Positions 1 through 9,772 of a stretch of 64,000 bases of DNA are shown here, in pieces. This DNA comes from CBDFMG01 sp965221205 [NCBI: bacterium]. Lineage in GTDB: Bacteria; SM23-31. The stretch's first letter is position 1, and each line of letters starts with the position of its first letter. Location: NCBI GenBank assembly GCA_965221205.1, contig OZ244870.1, positions 2,356,001 through 2,420,000 on the forward strand, given 5' to 3'. The notes beneath the pieces were generated by a model. That model had not been told where the DNA came from and made no database searches. It saw only the letters and a program-made list of their open reading frames with translations. The position numbers were made by a program, and so were the translations under genes.

Positions 1-2
1 CG

Positions 3-2450
3 GTGTATGGGAATCTGATTCCTAAGTTAATAAAGTCAGGAATCAAAGATGCATCGTATGAACTTATAAAGGCATTGTTATCAATGCACCATGAAACAAA
101 AAAGATTAAAACATCTGATAATGATATTGGGGATAATGATATTGAGATAAGCTGGCAGTACAAAAATTTTTTAAATAAAATTACACCTATCGCAACAGAC
201 TTTATAAGAGAAGATTTTCTGTTATTGTTAATTGAATTAATGGATAAAGCGCTACAATATAAATATGAAAAACCAGAAGATTATTCATATGTCTGGTATT
301 CATCTATAAAAGAAGGCCCCAATTATGATGGAGAAGGCTCTTTAGATATTTTAGTATCAGGCATTAGAAATACTGCTCAACGAATGGTTGAAAAGAAGTA
401 TGCTGAATTAGATAGAATCATTCAACGTCTGGAAGAACGCGAATGGTCAATTTTCAAAAGATTATCATTACATATGCTAAGAATATTCTCTTCAGACAAC
501 TTTGAATTAGTCAAAGAGCGATTAACTAATATAGATATTTTTAAGAATCATAGATTGCACCATGAATATTTCCATTTAATTAAAGAAAATTACTCTAAAC
601 TCGATAAAGATTCTCAAAATAGAATTCTTGGATGGATTGCAGATGGTCCGGATATAGAAAGATATAAAAAAAATTCATTTGAAGAGATTTCTGAAGAGAC
701 AATTGCCAGATACATAAAGATTTGGAAACGGGACAAGCTTCTTCCAATTAAGGATTTCCTGCCTGATTCTTTGCAAAAAGAATACAAAAAAATTATAAAA
801 GAGTACCCAGAACCGCTATGCCCTGATTATGTTTCTAAATCTACATCATCGGGAGCAGGTATTAAAAGTCCAAAGGAACCCCAGAAATTAGGCTCAAGGA
901 GTATCTCTGAAATAGTTGCATTTCTTAAATCGTGGGAATATTCTGGTAAAGAAGGAGATCCATCGCCTGCAGGTTTAACAATTGATTTAAAGAAATTAGT
1001 CTCTTCCAGACCTATAGATTTTTCCGAAGCAGCTGAACTGTTTATTGGTTTAGATCCGACGTATGTGAGAGGCTTTATTTCAGGACTTGAAAAGCATATT
1101 GGAAGCAAAATTTCCAAAATTACGTGGGAACCTGTTCTGAATCTCTGTGTATGGTCAGTAAACGAACCTAGAGAGATTTTTGGAAGAACCGGTGAACATC
1201 ATACTGTTCTTGATTCGAGTCCTGATCCGAGTTGGGTTTTGGCACGAAAAGGGATTTTAAATTTATTGTCTGATGGGTTAAACTGGGATAATTCCGGATT
1301 AGAAGTTGAGTTGAGAGATCCCGTTTGGAAAATAATTGAAGTGTTAACAAATGACCCAGATCCGACACGTGAATACGAAAAACAATATCTAAGTTCAACC
1401 ATAGATCCTGCTTCACTTTCTATTAATACTGTTCGAGGTCAATCATTTCACACATTAATGGAGTATGCTTTATGGTTAAGAAGAAGGTTTGAAAAACATG
1501 ATAACAACAAAGAGATTTTGGATAACGGGTTGAATGAAATGCCCGAAGTTAATGAAGTATTAGACACTCATTTAAATCTTGGAATAGAGCCATCATTAAC
1601 AGTTAGATCGGTTTATGGACGCTATTTTCCATATTTGGTTCTTTTAGATTCATCTTGGGCTAAGCAAAACATAGAAATGATTTTCCCGAAAAATGAAAAA
1701 TTAAGTGAATATTATGATTCTGCCTGGGAAACATACATAACATTCAACGGACCATATGATGTTATTTTTAAATTGTTGTATAATCATTATTTTGAAGCAG
1801 TGAAAGTGATTGGCAAGAAAGTATATAAAGATTGGGTTTTTTTAAATCCGGATGAATGCCTAACAGAACACTTGATTGATTTCTATTGGAGAAATATAAT
1901 TGAATTGGATGATAAGATACTTTTACATTTTTTCCAGAACTCTCCACAGAAATTCAAAAAGCATGCTTTGATTTTCGCTGGTAAAACATTATATAATGCC
2001 CAAGGTGAAATAGATTCAAATAGTCAGAATAGACTACAAATTCTTTGGGACAAGCGTATTGAAGAAGTGGACAACTTAGAAGACAAAACAGAGTTAGGTA
2101 GTTTTGGGTATTGGTTTTTCCCTGGTGGATACGATACAAATTGGGAGATTGACACATTAGAAAAGGTGCTATCACGTATAAGTACGTTAGATAATGACGA
2201 TTGTGTGGTAGAAAGATTAGCCAAATTGGCATCGGATATGCCTGTTAAGACAGTAGAATGTCTTAACCTGATGGTAAAAGGTGCAAAAGGTATTGGAGAA
2301 ACATCGAACATTTATTGGTGGAGGGACGATGCAAAGAAAATCATAGAGGTTGCCAGGGAAAGTCCAGAAAATAAAGCTCGGAAGATTGCCGAAGAGGCAG
2401 CTAATTATTTTGTAACGTTAGGCTGTTATGATTTTAAAGATTTGTTTTAA
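3..2450 (+). CDS. large helical-repeat protein, 5' end outside window (possible STAND-type defence NTPase C-terminus)
   Basis: An open frame of at least 815 codons runs from the window edge to a TAA. The GTG at position 3 is only the first possible start visible, so the true gene probably begins upstream. The sequence is rich in Leu, Trp, Asp and Glu with regular amphipathic helices, and I see no signal peptide, membrane segment, Walker motif or catalytic motif. A stretch near residue 480 (SINTVRGQSFHTLMEYALW) resembles, from memory, the helical-repeat C-terminal halves of large STAND/NACHT-like proteins that occur in antiphage loci. That assignment is inference; the ATPase or effector half would lie outside this window. 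The next 1.3 kb is gene debris, which fits an accessory island. I do not recognise the family with certainty. Confidence 0.5.
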   Translation: MYGNLIPKLIKSGIKDASYELIKALLSMHHETKKIKTSDNDIGDNDIEISWQYKNFLNKITPIATDFIREDFLLLLIELMDKALQYKYEKPEDYSYVWYSSIKEGPNYDGEGSLDILVSGIRNTAQRMVEKKYAELDRIIQRLEEREWSIFKRLSLHMLRIFSSDNFELVKERLTNIDIFKNHRLHHEYFHLIKENYSKLDKDSQNRILGWIADGPDIERYKKNSFEEISEETIARYIKIWKRDKLLPIKDFLPDSLQKEYKKIIKEYPEPLCPDYVSKSTSSGAGIKSPKEPQKLGSRSISEIVAFLKSWEYSGKEGDPSPAGLTIDLKKLVSSRPIDFSEAAELFIGLDPTYVRGFISGLEKHIGSKISKITWEPVLNLCVWSVNEPREIFGRTGEHHTVLDSSPDPSWVLARKGILNLLSDGLNWDNSGLEVELRDPVWKIIEVLTNDPDPTREYEKQYLSSTIDPASLSINTVRGQSFHTLMEYALWLRRRFEKHDNNKEILDNGLNEMPEVNEVLDTHLNLGIEPSLTVRSVYGRYFPYLVLLDSSWAKQNIEMIFPKNEKLSEYYDSAWETYITFNGPYDVIFKLLYNHYFEAVKVIGKKVYKDWVFLNPDECLTEHLIDFYWRNIIELDDKILLHFFQNSPQKFKKHALIFAGKTLYNAQGEIDSNSQNRLQILWDKRIEEVDNLEDKTELGSFGYWFFPGGYDTNWEIDTLEKVLSRISTLDNDDCVVERLAKLASDMPVKTVECLNLMVKGAKGIGETSNIYWWRDDAKKIIEVARESPENKARKIAEEAANYFVTLGCYDFKDLF

Positions 2451-2569
2451 ATCTTTATTCTGCGCATACCAATATCATTTTAATTTGAAGCAAAATGCCA
2501 AAACAACGCCAAAAAAATAATCGCCACATCCACATTGCTCCCACAGCCTCAGATTTAATAGCTTTTTGC

Positions 2570-2821
2570 TCACAGGATATCGGAGACACTCAAGGTCCCT
2601 CCCTCAGCAATCGAGAGCACACTTTTAGCAGTTCCGACATGGTCGAACGCGGTCGACAAGCCTCTGCTTCTGGCAATGAGCCGTTTGGCAATAACAAACC
2701 CTGCAGGATCGTCTGCAACCTCATTAATTCTGAGACCTGTCGCTAATTTTAACGGGGATTTTTCTAAATTGCGGTTGACACTCTTGAGGGCGTTTCGTGC
2801 ATTGAACGCGGCAATTTCCAT
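2570..2821 (-). pseudogene. fliC: flagellin N-terminal relic
   Basis: The minus strand encodes about 83 residues that match the conserved flagellin N-terminal D0/D1 region. Visible landmarks are FNARNALKSVNRNLEKS, then LATGLRINEVADDPAGFVIA and a RGLSTA...SIAEGG stretch, in the family order. Flagellin forms the filament after export through the flagellar type III system. The frame stops with a TGA right after the DIL that normally precedes the RMRELAVQA segment. The variable centre and the C-terminal D0 helix needed for polymerisation are absent, and the flanking sequence has no recognisable flagellar gene. The gene is therefore a dead fragment. Together with the broken fliG near 37 kb it points to past flagellar motility that has been lost. 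Confidence 0.85.
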
Positions 2822-3745
2822 ACCGGACCTCTGCAGGCTTTTGTTCCTACTGCTAAAATATATACAACTTCTGTATGAGTGTCGTCTCGCTACTCTGAAA
2901 TATCGGCAAACTTTAGAAAAACTTTATTGAAAAAAATATCATTGTTGTAATTGGATTGATGCAAAGTCTCTTCATATTCTATTAATCCTATCTATTGATA
3001 TATCACCATTGTACATAAAAAAGTGTGCAAAAATAGACACTTTGTATAATTGAATGCATGTACAAAGATAAGCAATGACTACAATTATGAAAACAACCTG
3101 TTGATCTAAAACTCTTGTAACAACAGATTCTGAACCGACACACTTTCCGATACATCTCATCCCTGCAGAGAAAAGATTATGTAATAAGAGCCATATAGAA
3201 ATTTGTGATGGGTATTGTTTTATGTTTGGGTTACTGAAAATACCGGTGTATGAATATATGCAAACAGGGTAATCTATTCTCAATGATTGAGGTCTTTCCG
3301 GATACTGCAAATCTGTTGCAATTGGATCAAAATTATAATACATTTCTTAATCGTCTCTAATGCCCTCGCAGAAGAAGTGCAATCAGGTTGTTTCCCTTAT
3401 AACACAAAACACGTTTTTGCCTCCCGTGACAATCCATACGAGGGCATCACAGTTTGTGATATGGATGATAATCACTCAATTGAAGATATTGTCACGAAAC
3501 CCAAAGAATATGCAGAAGTCCAGGATATCATTCCCCTTGTCTCTGCGGCAGAGGCGCAGCAGCAAATTTTTCAGAAACCTGCCTGATTAAATATTCGTAC
3601 TCATGGCAGGTGTGATTATACAAGGTCGTTTATTTCATGAAGGCAGCCCGGATTGGTAAATTCAAAATTATTCCTGATTGAATGTGTTCCAAGTTGTGAA
3701 CACTCTCTGAAGTATTGCAAGAGGGAACATTGAACTCATCGTGTA
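2822..3745. other. gene-poor stretch with no identifiable gene
   Basis: No convincing gene, RNA or mobile element is visible between the flagellin relic and the hydrolase. One plus-strand frame (about 3357-3586) has protein-like composition (FASRDNPYEGITVCDMDDN and following acidic residues) and ends in TGA. It has no clear start or Shine-Dalgarno sequence and I do not recognise the family, so it may be the tail of another degraded gene. Minus-strand open frames here look like chance readings. Confidence 0.35.
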
Positions 3746-3778
3746 ATGTGCTGTGAGACTACAGGAAAGAGCTTGATT

Positions 3779-4867
3779 ATGTTCCATTGGTTCCGTCATA
3801 GACTTGCCAGACTTTGTATGTACTGTATCTGGCCTGTTATGTGCCTTGGAATTGTTGCTCCTAAGGTGACTTTCGGACAGGGTAATTCAGACAGTATACG
3901 TGCTCGTGAACTTTACGTCAGCAATAAACCGCAGGATCATCCTGGTCGAGATTTTCAACTCGATATTCATGAAAAAACTGTAATCGATACGCTTCTATTC
4001 GAGGCATGCGCTGATGTGATGGATATTAAGAAGATATCCTACAGCAGCAGTGCTGATAGTATGGAGATTCCAGCATACATCTTTCAACCATTTAACCTCA
4101 GGAGCGTTAAAAGTCATCCAGTTCTCGTTTGGGTTCATGGCGGTGTCCACGGGAATGTAGATCCTGTCTATTTTCCATTCATCAGAGAAGCAGTAGAGCA
4201 GGGCTATGTCGTAATTGCTCCTGAGTATCGGGGGAGCACCGGATACGGTAAAGAACATTATAATGCGATCGATTATGGGGGGTATGAAGTAGAAGATTGT
4301 ATTTCAGCAGTTGACTACCTGTCTGAGAATAATCCTTATGTTGATACAGATCGGATAGCAATGTTCGGCTGGAGTCACGGTGGATTTATTACGCTTCATT
4401 CAGTGTTCAGGGAATCACACCCTTTTCAATGTGGTGTTGCAATAGTCCCGGTTTCTAATTTGATTCTCCGGTTGTCATACAAAGGACCACAGTATCAACG
4501 ATATTTCGCAACACAGGAAAGAATTCGAGGACTTCCATTCGAAAAGCCCAATATCTATATTGAACGCTCGCCGGTTTATCAAGTCGATAAACTCAATGTA
4601 CCTTTATTGGTGCATGTGGCGACCAACGACGAAGATGTCGATTTTGTCGAAACGGAAATGCTGATTCATGCACTTAATGTGAAACAGCCCGATCTGGCGG
4701 AAACAAAAGTATATGTCGATCCTCCCGGAGGGCACAGCTTTAGCATACAGGTTGATTCGAATACACTGGAGCGGATAGACACGGATGAACAGATCGATTC
4801 ATGGAACAGGATTTGGGTATTCCTCAAAAAAAATCTCACCAAAAACACTGCGAATCAAAATGAGTAG
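3779..4867 (+). CDS. secreted S9-type alpha/beta hydrolase (prolyl oligopeptidase-like)
   Basis: A 362-residue protein with an N-terminal signal-like hydrophobic segment followed by an alpha/beta hydrolase domain of the S9 (prolyl oligopeptidase, dipeptidyl-peptidase) type. The oxyanion-side motif HGG, the segment APEYRGSTGYG and the nucleophile elbow GWSHGG (Ser near residue 197) are present. An Asp in ATNDEDVDF and a His in PPGGHSFS complete a plausible catalytic triad. The beta-propeller domain of classical S9 enzymes is missing, so it resembles the shorter esterase/peptidase members. I start at the ATG at 3779 because AGGAAAG lies about 10 bases upstream and the signal peptide then starts cleanly; a GTG 33 bases earlier is also possible. 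Substrate unknown; likely periplasmic. Confidence 0.75.
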   Translation: MFHWFRHRLARLCMYCIWPVMCLGIVAPKVTFGQGNSDSIRARELYVSNKPQDHPGRDFQLDIHEKTVIDTLLFEACADVMDIKKISYSSSADSMEIPAYIFQPFNLRSVKSHPVLVWVHGGVHGNVDPVYFPFIREAVEQGYVVIAPEYRGSTGYGKEHYNAIDYGGYEVEDCISAVDYLSENNPYVDTDRIAMFGWSHGGFITLHSVFRESHPFQCGVAIVPVSNLILRLSYKGPQYQRYFATQERIRGLPFEKPNIYIERSPVYQVDKLNVPLLVHVATNDEDVDFVETEMLIHALNVKQPDLAETKVYVDPPGGHSFSIQVDSNTLERIDTDEQIDSWNRIWVFLKKNLTKNTANQNE

Positions 4868-5063
4868 CGGGTTGCACTTTTTGCATTGTGCACTTGATTC
4901 CAAATTTCAAAACGGCTTCCTGCCGTAAGCGTAAACATGAATAATGGTTGAAAACTTTCTAAATTGTGCTTGAATTTGAATTTTTATAAGGTCAAATTGG
5001 AGGGATCGTCTTATAAACTCATTCGTCCTCATGATACTTACTGCTTCGGAAAGGTTTTAATAC

Positions 5064-7412
5064 ATGGGAAAACGGTATTTTAAACAGGCATTCATACTCC
5101 TGCTGGTCTTGTTCACGATTATTGTAAATACGAACAGTCTATTTGCTGATGGATTTATAATCGGTAAAGTCATTGATTTTATCACTCGCGAGCCTCTTAT
5201 TGGAGCAAATGTTTACATTCCCTCTCTGAATATTGGAACGTCGACCGACGAATCAGGAACATTCAGATTTCGAATTCCCTCACATAGATCTGTAGTTCTT
5301 GAAGTTTCTTATATCGGCTATGAAAAAAAAGAAGTAGAGGTTGAAGTAGTTGAATCTCAGGAACGTTTGCTTACGATCTATTTGAATCCGGGTGCATTAA
5401 AATTGAACGATGTTGTAGTCTATGGCAGCAAAATTACCGAAGCGGTATTTAATTCAAGTAATTTTACTACTGTTGCAACACAAGAAGAGATTAAAACGTC
5501 TAATTATACAACGACAGCAGATGTATTGAAGAATGAACCGGGTATTCTCATTCAAAAAACGACACATGCTCATGGGGCACCGGTTATCCGGGGGCTTATC
5601 GGCAAATATGTACTGCTACTTTATAATGGTATCAGATTGAATAAGCCGACATTCAGGTTTGGAGCGAATCAATATTTAAATACCGTCAATACAGAATCGC
5701 TCCAACGTATCGAAGTTACCCGCGGTCCGACATCGGTTTTGTATGGAAGCGATGCAATTGGTGGAACCATTAACCTTGTGACAGAACATTTTGAGCCGAA
5801 TGGAGAGGAATTCAGGTTTATTCCAGAATTTAGATTTGGCTATACTTCTGCGGATAACGGCAAGAATGCATCTGTTCATGTAATGGGGAGCAAAAATAAC
5901 CTTTCATTCTCCGGCAGCCTCCTATATAAAGAGATCGGACATCTTGATCCGGGTGGTGATGCTGCCAAACAGATACCGACAGGTTGGGATGAAATTGATG
6001 GAAGCCTCAATCTCTTTTTTGAGCCGAATGAAGTGCATACTTTCAATTTCGATTATTTAAATGTAAATCAGAAAGATGTTCCCCGGTATGATAAATATGC
6101 ACCTCAGCCCGAATTTCCGAACGGTGAATTTGAACAATGGATCTACAATCCACAAAAGCGCAGTTTGTATAGTCTGACGTATATTTTTTCTCCGGCGCTG
6201 TCGTGGCTCCACCAGATGAAGTGGAATGTCTCCTATCAGGACGAAGATGAGGGACGCACACAACAGAAGACAAGTTCAACACAACGCCGTTTAGACAAGG
6301 ATGCTATTGAAACATTTGGGTCGTTTCTGAATTTTTCATCGATTATTCGTAATAAACATTGGCTGAACTGGGGTGCAGAATTTTACTATGACCGTGTAAA
6401 GAGCTCTCGTGAAATTACGGACAGTGGCGTTCAAACAGTAACGAGAGGTGCTTTCCCAAATAATTCTAAATACAGATCGTTCGGAGCATTTATTCAGGAT
6501 AACCTTTTACTCACGGAAAAACTTGAACTTGAGGCAGGTCTTCGATATAGTAAATATTCGTATGAATCGCCGCTGGAAGCACCATTTGGATTTTTCGAAG
6601 ATGCATTTGATAATATGACAGGTTTTACCAGTATAAAATATAAGCCGGTTCCAAAGATAAACTTTGTTGGAACAGTTGCTCGTGGTTTCAGGGCGCCAAA
6701 CTTTAATGATACAGTTGTACTGCAATTTTCCAATTCAGGAGTTGATGCTCCAAGCCCGGACCTGAACCCTGAGATCAGCAGGACGGTCGAACTCGGCGTG
6801 AAAGTACAGGATACAAAATATTCTGCTGCCTGGTTTGTATATTATAACAGACTGACCGATTTAATAGACCGTCGATTTGGTACGTATGCAGGCCTCAAAT
6901 TTTTTGATGAAAACAACAACGGAATCCAGGATGCAAATGAGGGGCCAATATTTCAAAAGTTTAATGTCGGTTCGGCAGATATTTTCGGAACAGAATTCTC
7001 TCTGCACTATTCGATGCAATCTTTTGAGTGGTCCGGACAATTTTATTATACCTATGGAGAAAACACGAATGATAACGAACCGTTAAGCAGAATACCGCCG
7101 TTCACAGGTCAGCTTGCTCTGAGGTGGCTGGCAACCGAACCTTGGTCATTTGAAGCAAGAACATATTTTGCAGCAAAACAGGGCCGGTTGTCTCTGCGTG
7201 ACATTCTTGATTCCCGTATACCTGACGGAGGTACTTCTGGTTATAATACGCTGAATCTGAAAAGCATATATTCTATTCGTGGCGGAAGGCTTGTTTTCTC
7301 GTTTGATAATGTTTTTGACAAGCTGTACCGGACGCACGGTTCAGGTATTTATTCTCCGGGAAGACACATATCCGTTTCTGTTCAGCTCACGCCGTTCAGG
7401 GAAAGTAAATGA
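5064..7412 (+). CDS. TonB-dependent outer-membrane receptor with carboxypeptidase-regulatory N-domain
   Basis: A 782-residue outer-membrane receptor that should import an unidentified ligand using TonB/ExbBD energy. Order of parts: signal peptide (about residues 1-29), a carboxypeptidase-regulatory-like beta-sandwich (about 31-115, starting IIGKVIDFITREPLIGANVY), a plug domain (about 125-235, with VIRGLIGKYVLLLYNGIRLN and RIEVTRGPTSVLYGSDAIGG), and a beta-barrel ending in the aromatic-rich strand SVSVQLTPF. The extra N-domain is typical of FCB-group receptors. An AAAGG precedes the ATG. The next gene, a second barrel-type protein, starts about 45 bases downstream on the same strand, so the two are probably co-transcribed. 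No riboswitch or regulator hints at the substrate. Confidence 0.9.
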   Translation: MGKRYFKQAFILLLVLFTIIVNTNSLFADGFIIGKVIDFITREPLIGANVYIPSLNIGTSTDESGTFRFRIPSHRSVVLEVSYIGYEKKEVEVEVVESQERLLTIYLNPGALKLNDVVVYGSKITEAVFNSSNFTTVATQEEIKTSNYTTTADVLKNEPGILIQKTTHAHGAPVIRGLIGKYVLLLYNGIRLNKPTFRFGANQYLNTVNTESLQRIEVTRGPTSVLYGSDAIGGTINLVTEHFEPNGEEFRFIPEFRFGYTSADNGKNASVHVMGSKNNLSFSGSLLYKEIGHLDPGGDAAKQIPTGWDEIDGSLNLFFEPNEVHTFNFDYLNVNQKDVPRYDKYAPQPEFPNGEFEQWIYNPQKRSLYSLTYIFSPALSWLHQMKWNVSYQDEDEGRTQQKTSSTQRRLDKDAIETFGSFLNFSSIIRNKHWLNWGAEFYYDRVKSSREITDSGVQTVTRGAFPNNSKYRSFGAFIQDNLLLTEKLELEAGLRYSKYSYESPLEAPFGFFEDAFDNMTGFTSIKYKPVPKINFVGTVARGFRAPNFNDTVVLQFSNSGVDAPSPDLNPEISRTVELGVKVQDTKYSAAWFVYYNRLTDLIDRRFGTYAGLKFFDENNNGIQDANEGPIFQKFNVGSADIFGTEFSLHYSMQSFEWSGQFYYTYGENTNDNEPLSRIPPFTGQLALRWLATEPWSFEARTYFAAKQGRLSLRDILDSRIPDGGTSGYNTLNLKSIYSIRGGRLVFSFDNVFDKLYRTHGSGIYSPGRHISVSVQLTPFRESK

Positions 7413-7456
7413 TAGTTACTGCAGAACTGCTGATATAGGTTCCAGTGGCATATATT

Positions 7457-9727
7457 ATGATTTTCAGAAACAGATTTTCATTCAGTTTGGTAAACCTTTG
7501 CATTATTTGGTGCATATTTTCATTTGTGTCCACGCTTCACGCTCAGGAAGATATTGATGAGTTTGTCCGAATAATTCAGGATCAGGACATCCGGCTTTAT
7601 GAGCAAATCCAATCCCTCAAATATAAAGCTCATGTGAAAAGCTATTTCTATGTTGGTTTTAATCCGCTCGTGCTGAGCATGGTTCCCTATTTAGAGGAGT
7701 ATTATGCTGATGGTGTCTGGACCAAACCCGACTCAATCCGACTGACAATTTCAGCATTGCGGGTTGTGACTGCTGACGATCAAGAAGACACCGCTATTCG
7801 ACTTGATTCAATCAAAACAGATTTTCCTCTTCCAAATCCGATGCAATTTTCGAATGCGCCTTCTCTTTTTGGATTTGAAAATGCGGATGATAACCCGGAT
7901 CACAATGAAAACGATGGACATGATGATGACCGTGAAGAGAATGAGGATGAGAACGGTCTGGATTATGTATGGCCGGTATTTCCGTTCGAACCCGGTGCTG
8001 ATTCACTGTATGATTATGAGATTCTGGGAGAGATAATTACCGATTATTCTGATCTCTACGAAATCAGTGTTACACCCAAGCGCAATGAATTTCCGGGTGT
8101 CGTTGGCGTGTTTCAAGTGGATAAAAATAATTTTAATGTCACCAATTTTTCGTGTGTATTCAATGAATTTGCCGGAGTAATAGATAAGAGACCCAAGGAA
8201 AAAAAACAACGTTGGTGGAATAGCATCAGCATATCCATACCTTTCTCTCAGAATCATACTATTCAGGTGCAAAAGGTGCTCTATCATAATGAATACTGGC
8301 TTCCTTATACCATTGACGAGGAATTTGACATTGCGCTAATGGGATTAAAAGTCAGGGTTCACCGGACAATCACCTTTGATTCGTATGAAGTAGATGCTGA
8401 CATAGAATCGTCATTTCATAACCAAAATCAACAGATAATTTATGCAAGAGACAAAACTCTGGAAAAAGAGATCTTTAATCAAACAGAAACTCCTAATACA
8501 TTAACTAATATAGAAGAAGAAGAGCTGATAAAAGCAATTGAGGACAGGTTCTTATCAGAAGTGCTTACAAAAGAATTGATCGACTCCGATGCTCTTGCAC
8601 AGGCTGTTATGCTGAAAAATATTGAAGGAAGAGGTAGAGCGTTTGTCAATGCGGCAAATAAAATTGGATCGGTAGCCAGATACAACCGTGTTGAAGGTGC
8701 GGCTCTCGGTTATGGTATTACTTTTGCGCTTCCACACAATAATAATACAGTTCTCGCACTGAAAAGTAGCTACGGTTTTGAAGATCAGCACTTGAAAGGA
8801 GAAGCTTCTCTTGTTCGATATACCGGAGCCGGCAAAAAAAGTTTTTTGGAAGGGAGTTTATATTCCAAACTTGGATTTGATGAGAACCGGTCAGAAGTTC
8901 CTGAGGGACGCAACACACTCGCAAGCCTTGTTGCCAAGAGAGATTACAGGGATTATTACTACAAACAGGGCGGTTCTCTCGGATTCGGTTACCGTATTAA
9001 TGAAAAGTCTGCACTCAAAATACAGGGATTCATTCAGAAAGAAAAAAGGGCAGCAGTTAATACAAAATTCAGCATTTTCAACAATAATGACTCATTCAGG
9101 ATAAATCCCGCAGTGGTAGAAGGACTGTTTACTGGTGTCCGGGCTTCATTTCTGTATAAAACGTATGCGCTTAACACCAGCCTGACAGCAGAATATGCTG
9201 ACGATGTTTTGTTGCCCGGTGGTGATTTCTCTTATGGAAAAGTATTTGCGAATCTATCCTATACTGTACGACAGACGCGGAATACCCGCATGAGATTTAA
9301 TCTTACCGGAGGTGTTTCGGACGGCGAACTTCCACCACAAAAATGGTTCGATTTCGGCGGCAAGCTGCCGTTTCAGTATTACGGAAGACTACGGGGAATT
9401 GATTACAAGACCTTTACCGGAGACAAAGCTGCCTATGGAACAATCGAATATTCGGTGAATGGTTCAGTTTTATCCAATGTCGGTCTCGAACAGCTGTTTT
9501 TACAGGCAATAAAAACAACGTTCTGGACCAGTGCAGGGAAGAGCACTCTTACGGATAGAAACAGGAGGTACATACAGGCTATCAACGTGCCATCAGAAAC
9601 CACGGATGGCATATATTATGAATATGGTATAGGAATCGGAGACCGGTTCAATGTGTTCCGTGTCGATTTTGTCCACAATTCACTTCATGATGACACTGTC
9701 AGAGTGAATTTCAATATTTTTCGATAG
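7457..9727 (+). CDS. outer-membrane beta-barrel protein, DUF5686-like
   Basis: About 756 residues with an N-terminal signal peptide (MIFRNRFSFSLVNLC..., cleavage near AQED). A periplasmic region contains a strikingly acidic low-complexity segment around residues 135-160, and the C-terminal half alternates in the manner of a transmembrane beta-barrel and ends in FNIFR. The overall plan resembles DUF5686-type outer-membrane proteins common near TonB-dependent receptors in FCB bacteria, although the usual carboxypeptidase-regulatory domain is absent. It follows the receptor at 5064-7412 closely and is probably in its operon. The start could be this ATG or the in-frame GTG at 7445; neither has an ideal ribosome binding site. 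Function unknown; family assignment is by overall resemblance only. Confidence 0.6.
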   Translation: MIFRNRFSFSLVNLCIIWCIFSFVSTLHAQEDIDEFVRIIQDQDIRLYEQIQSLKYKAHVKSYFYVGFNPLVLSMVPYLEEYYADGVWTKPDSIRLTISALRVVTADDQEDTAIRLDSIKTDFPLPNPMQFSNAPSLFGFENADDNPDHNENDGHDDDREENEDENGLDYVWPVFPFEPGADSLYDYEILGEIITDYSDLYEISVTPKRNEFPGVVGVFQVDKNNFNVTNFSCVFNEFAGVIDKRPKEKKQRWWNSISISIPFSQNHTIQVQKVLYHNEYWLPYTIDEEFDIALMGLKVRVHRTITFDSYEVDADIESSFHNQNQQIIYARDKTLEKEIFNQTETPNTLTNIEEEELIKAIEDRFLSEVLTKELIDSDALAQAVMLKNIEGRGRAFVNAANKIGSVARYNRVEGAALGYGITFALPHNNNTVLALKSSYGFEDQHLKGEASLVRYTGAGKKSFLEGSLYSKLGFDENRSEVPEGRNTLASLVAKRDYRDYYYKQGGSLGFGYRINEKSALKIQGFIQKEKRAAVNTKFSIFNNNDSFRINPAVVEGLFTGVRASFLYKTYALNTSLTAEYADDVLLPGGDFSYGKVFANLSYTVRQTRNTRMRFNLTGGVSDGELPPQKWFDFGGKLPFQYYGRLRGIDYKTFTGDKAAYGTIEYSVNGSVLSNVGLEQLFLQAIKTTFWTSAGKSTLTDRNRRYIQAINVPSETTDGIYYEYGIGIGDRFNVFRVDFVHNSLHDDTVRVNFNIFR

Positions 9728-9772
9728 CAACTTGTAGAGTTGGACATTAGTTTCGCTCAGAAAAGATATATC

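Noticed and set aside
2495-2930. Plus-strand open frames across the flagellin relic
   Set aside because: They are complements of clear minus-strand flagellin sequence.
2972-3343. 123-codon minus-strand open frame in the gap after the flagellin relic
   Set aside because: Composition is not protein-like, no start signal and no recognisable motif; kept only as unassigned intergenic sequence.
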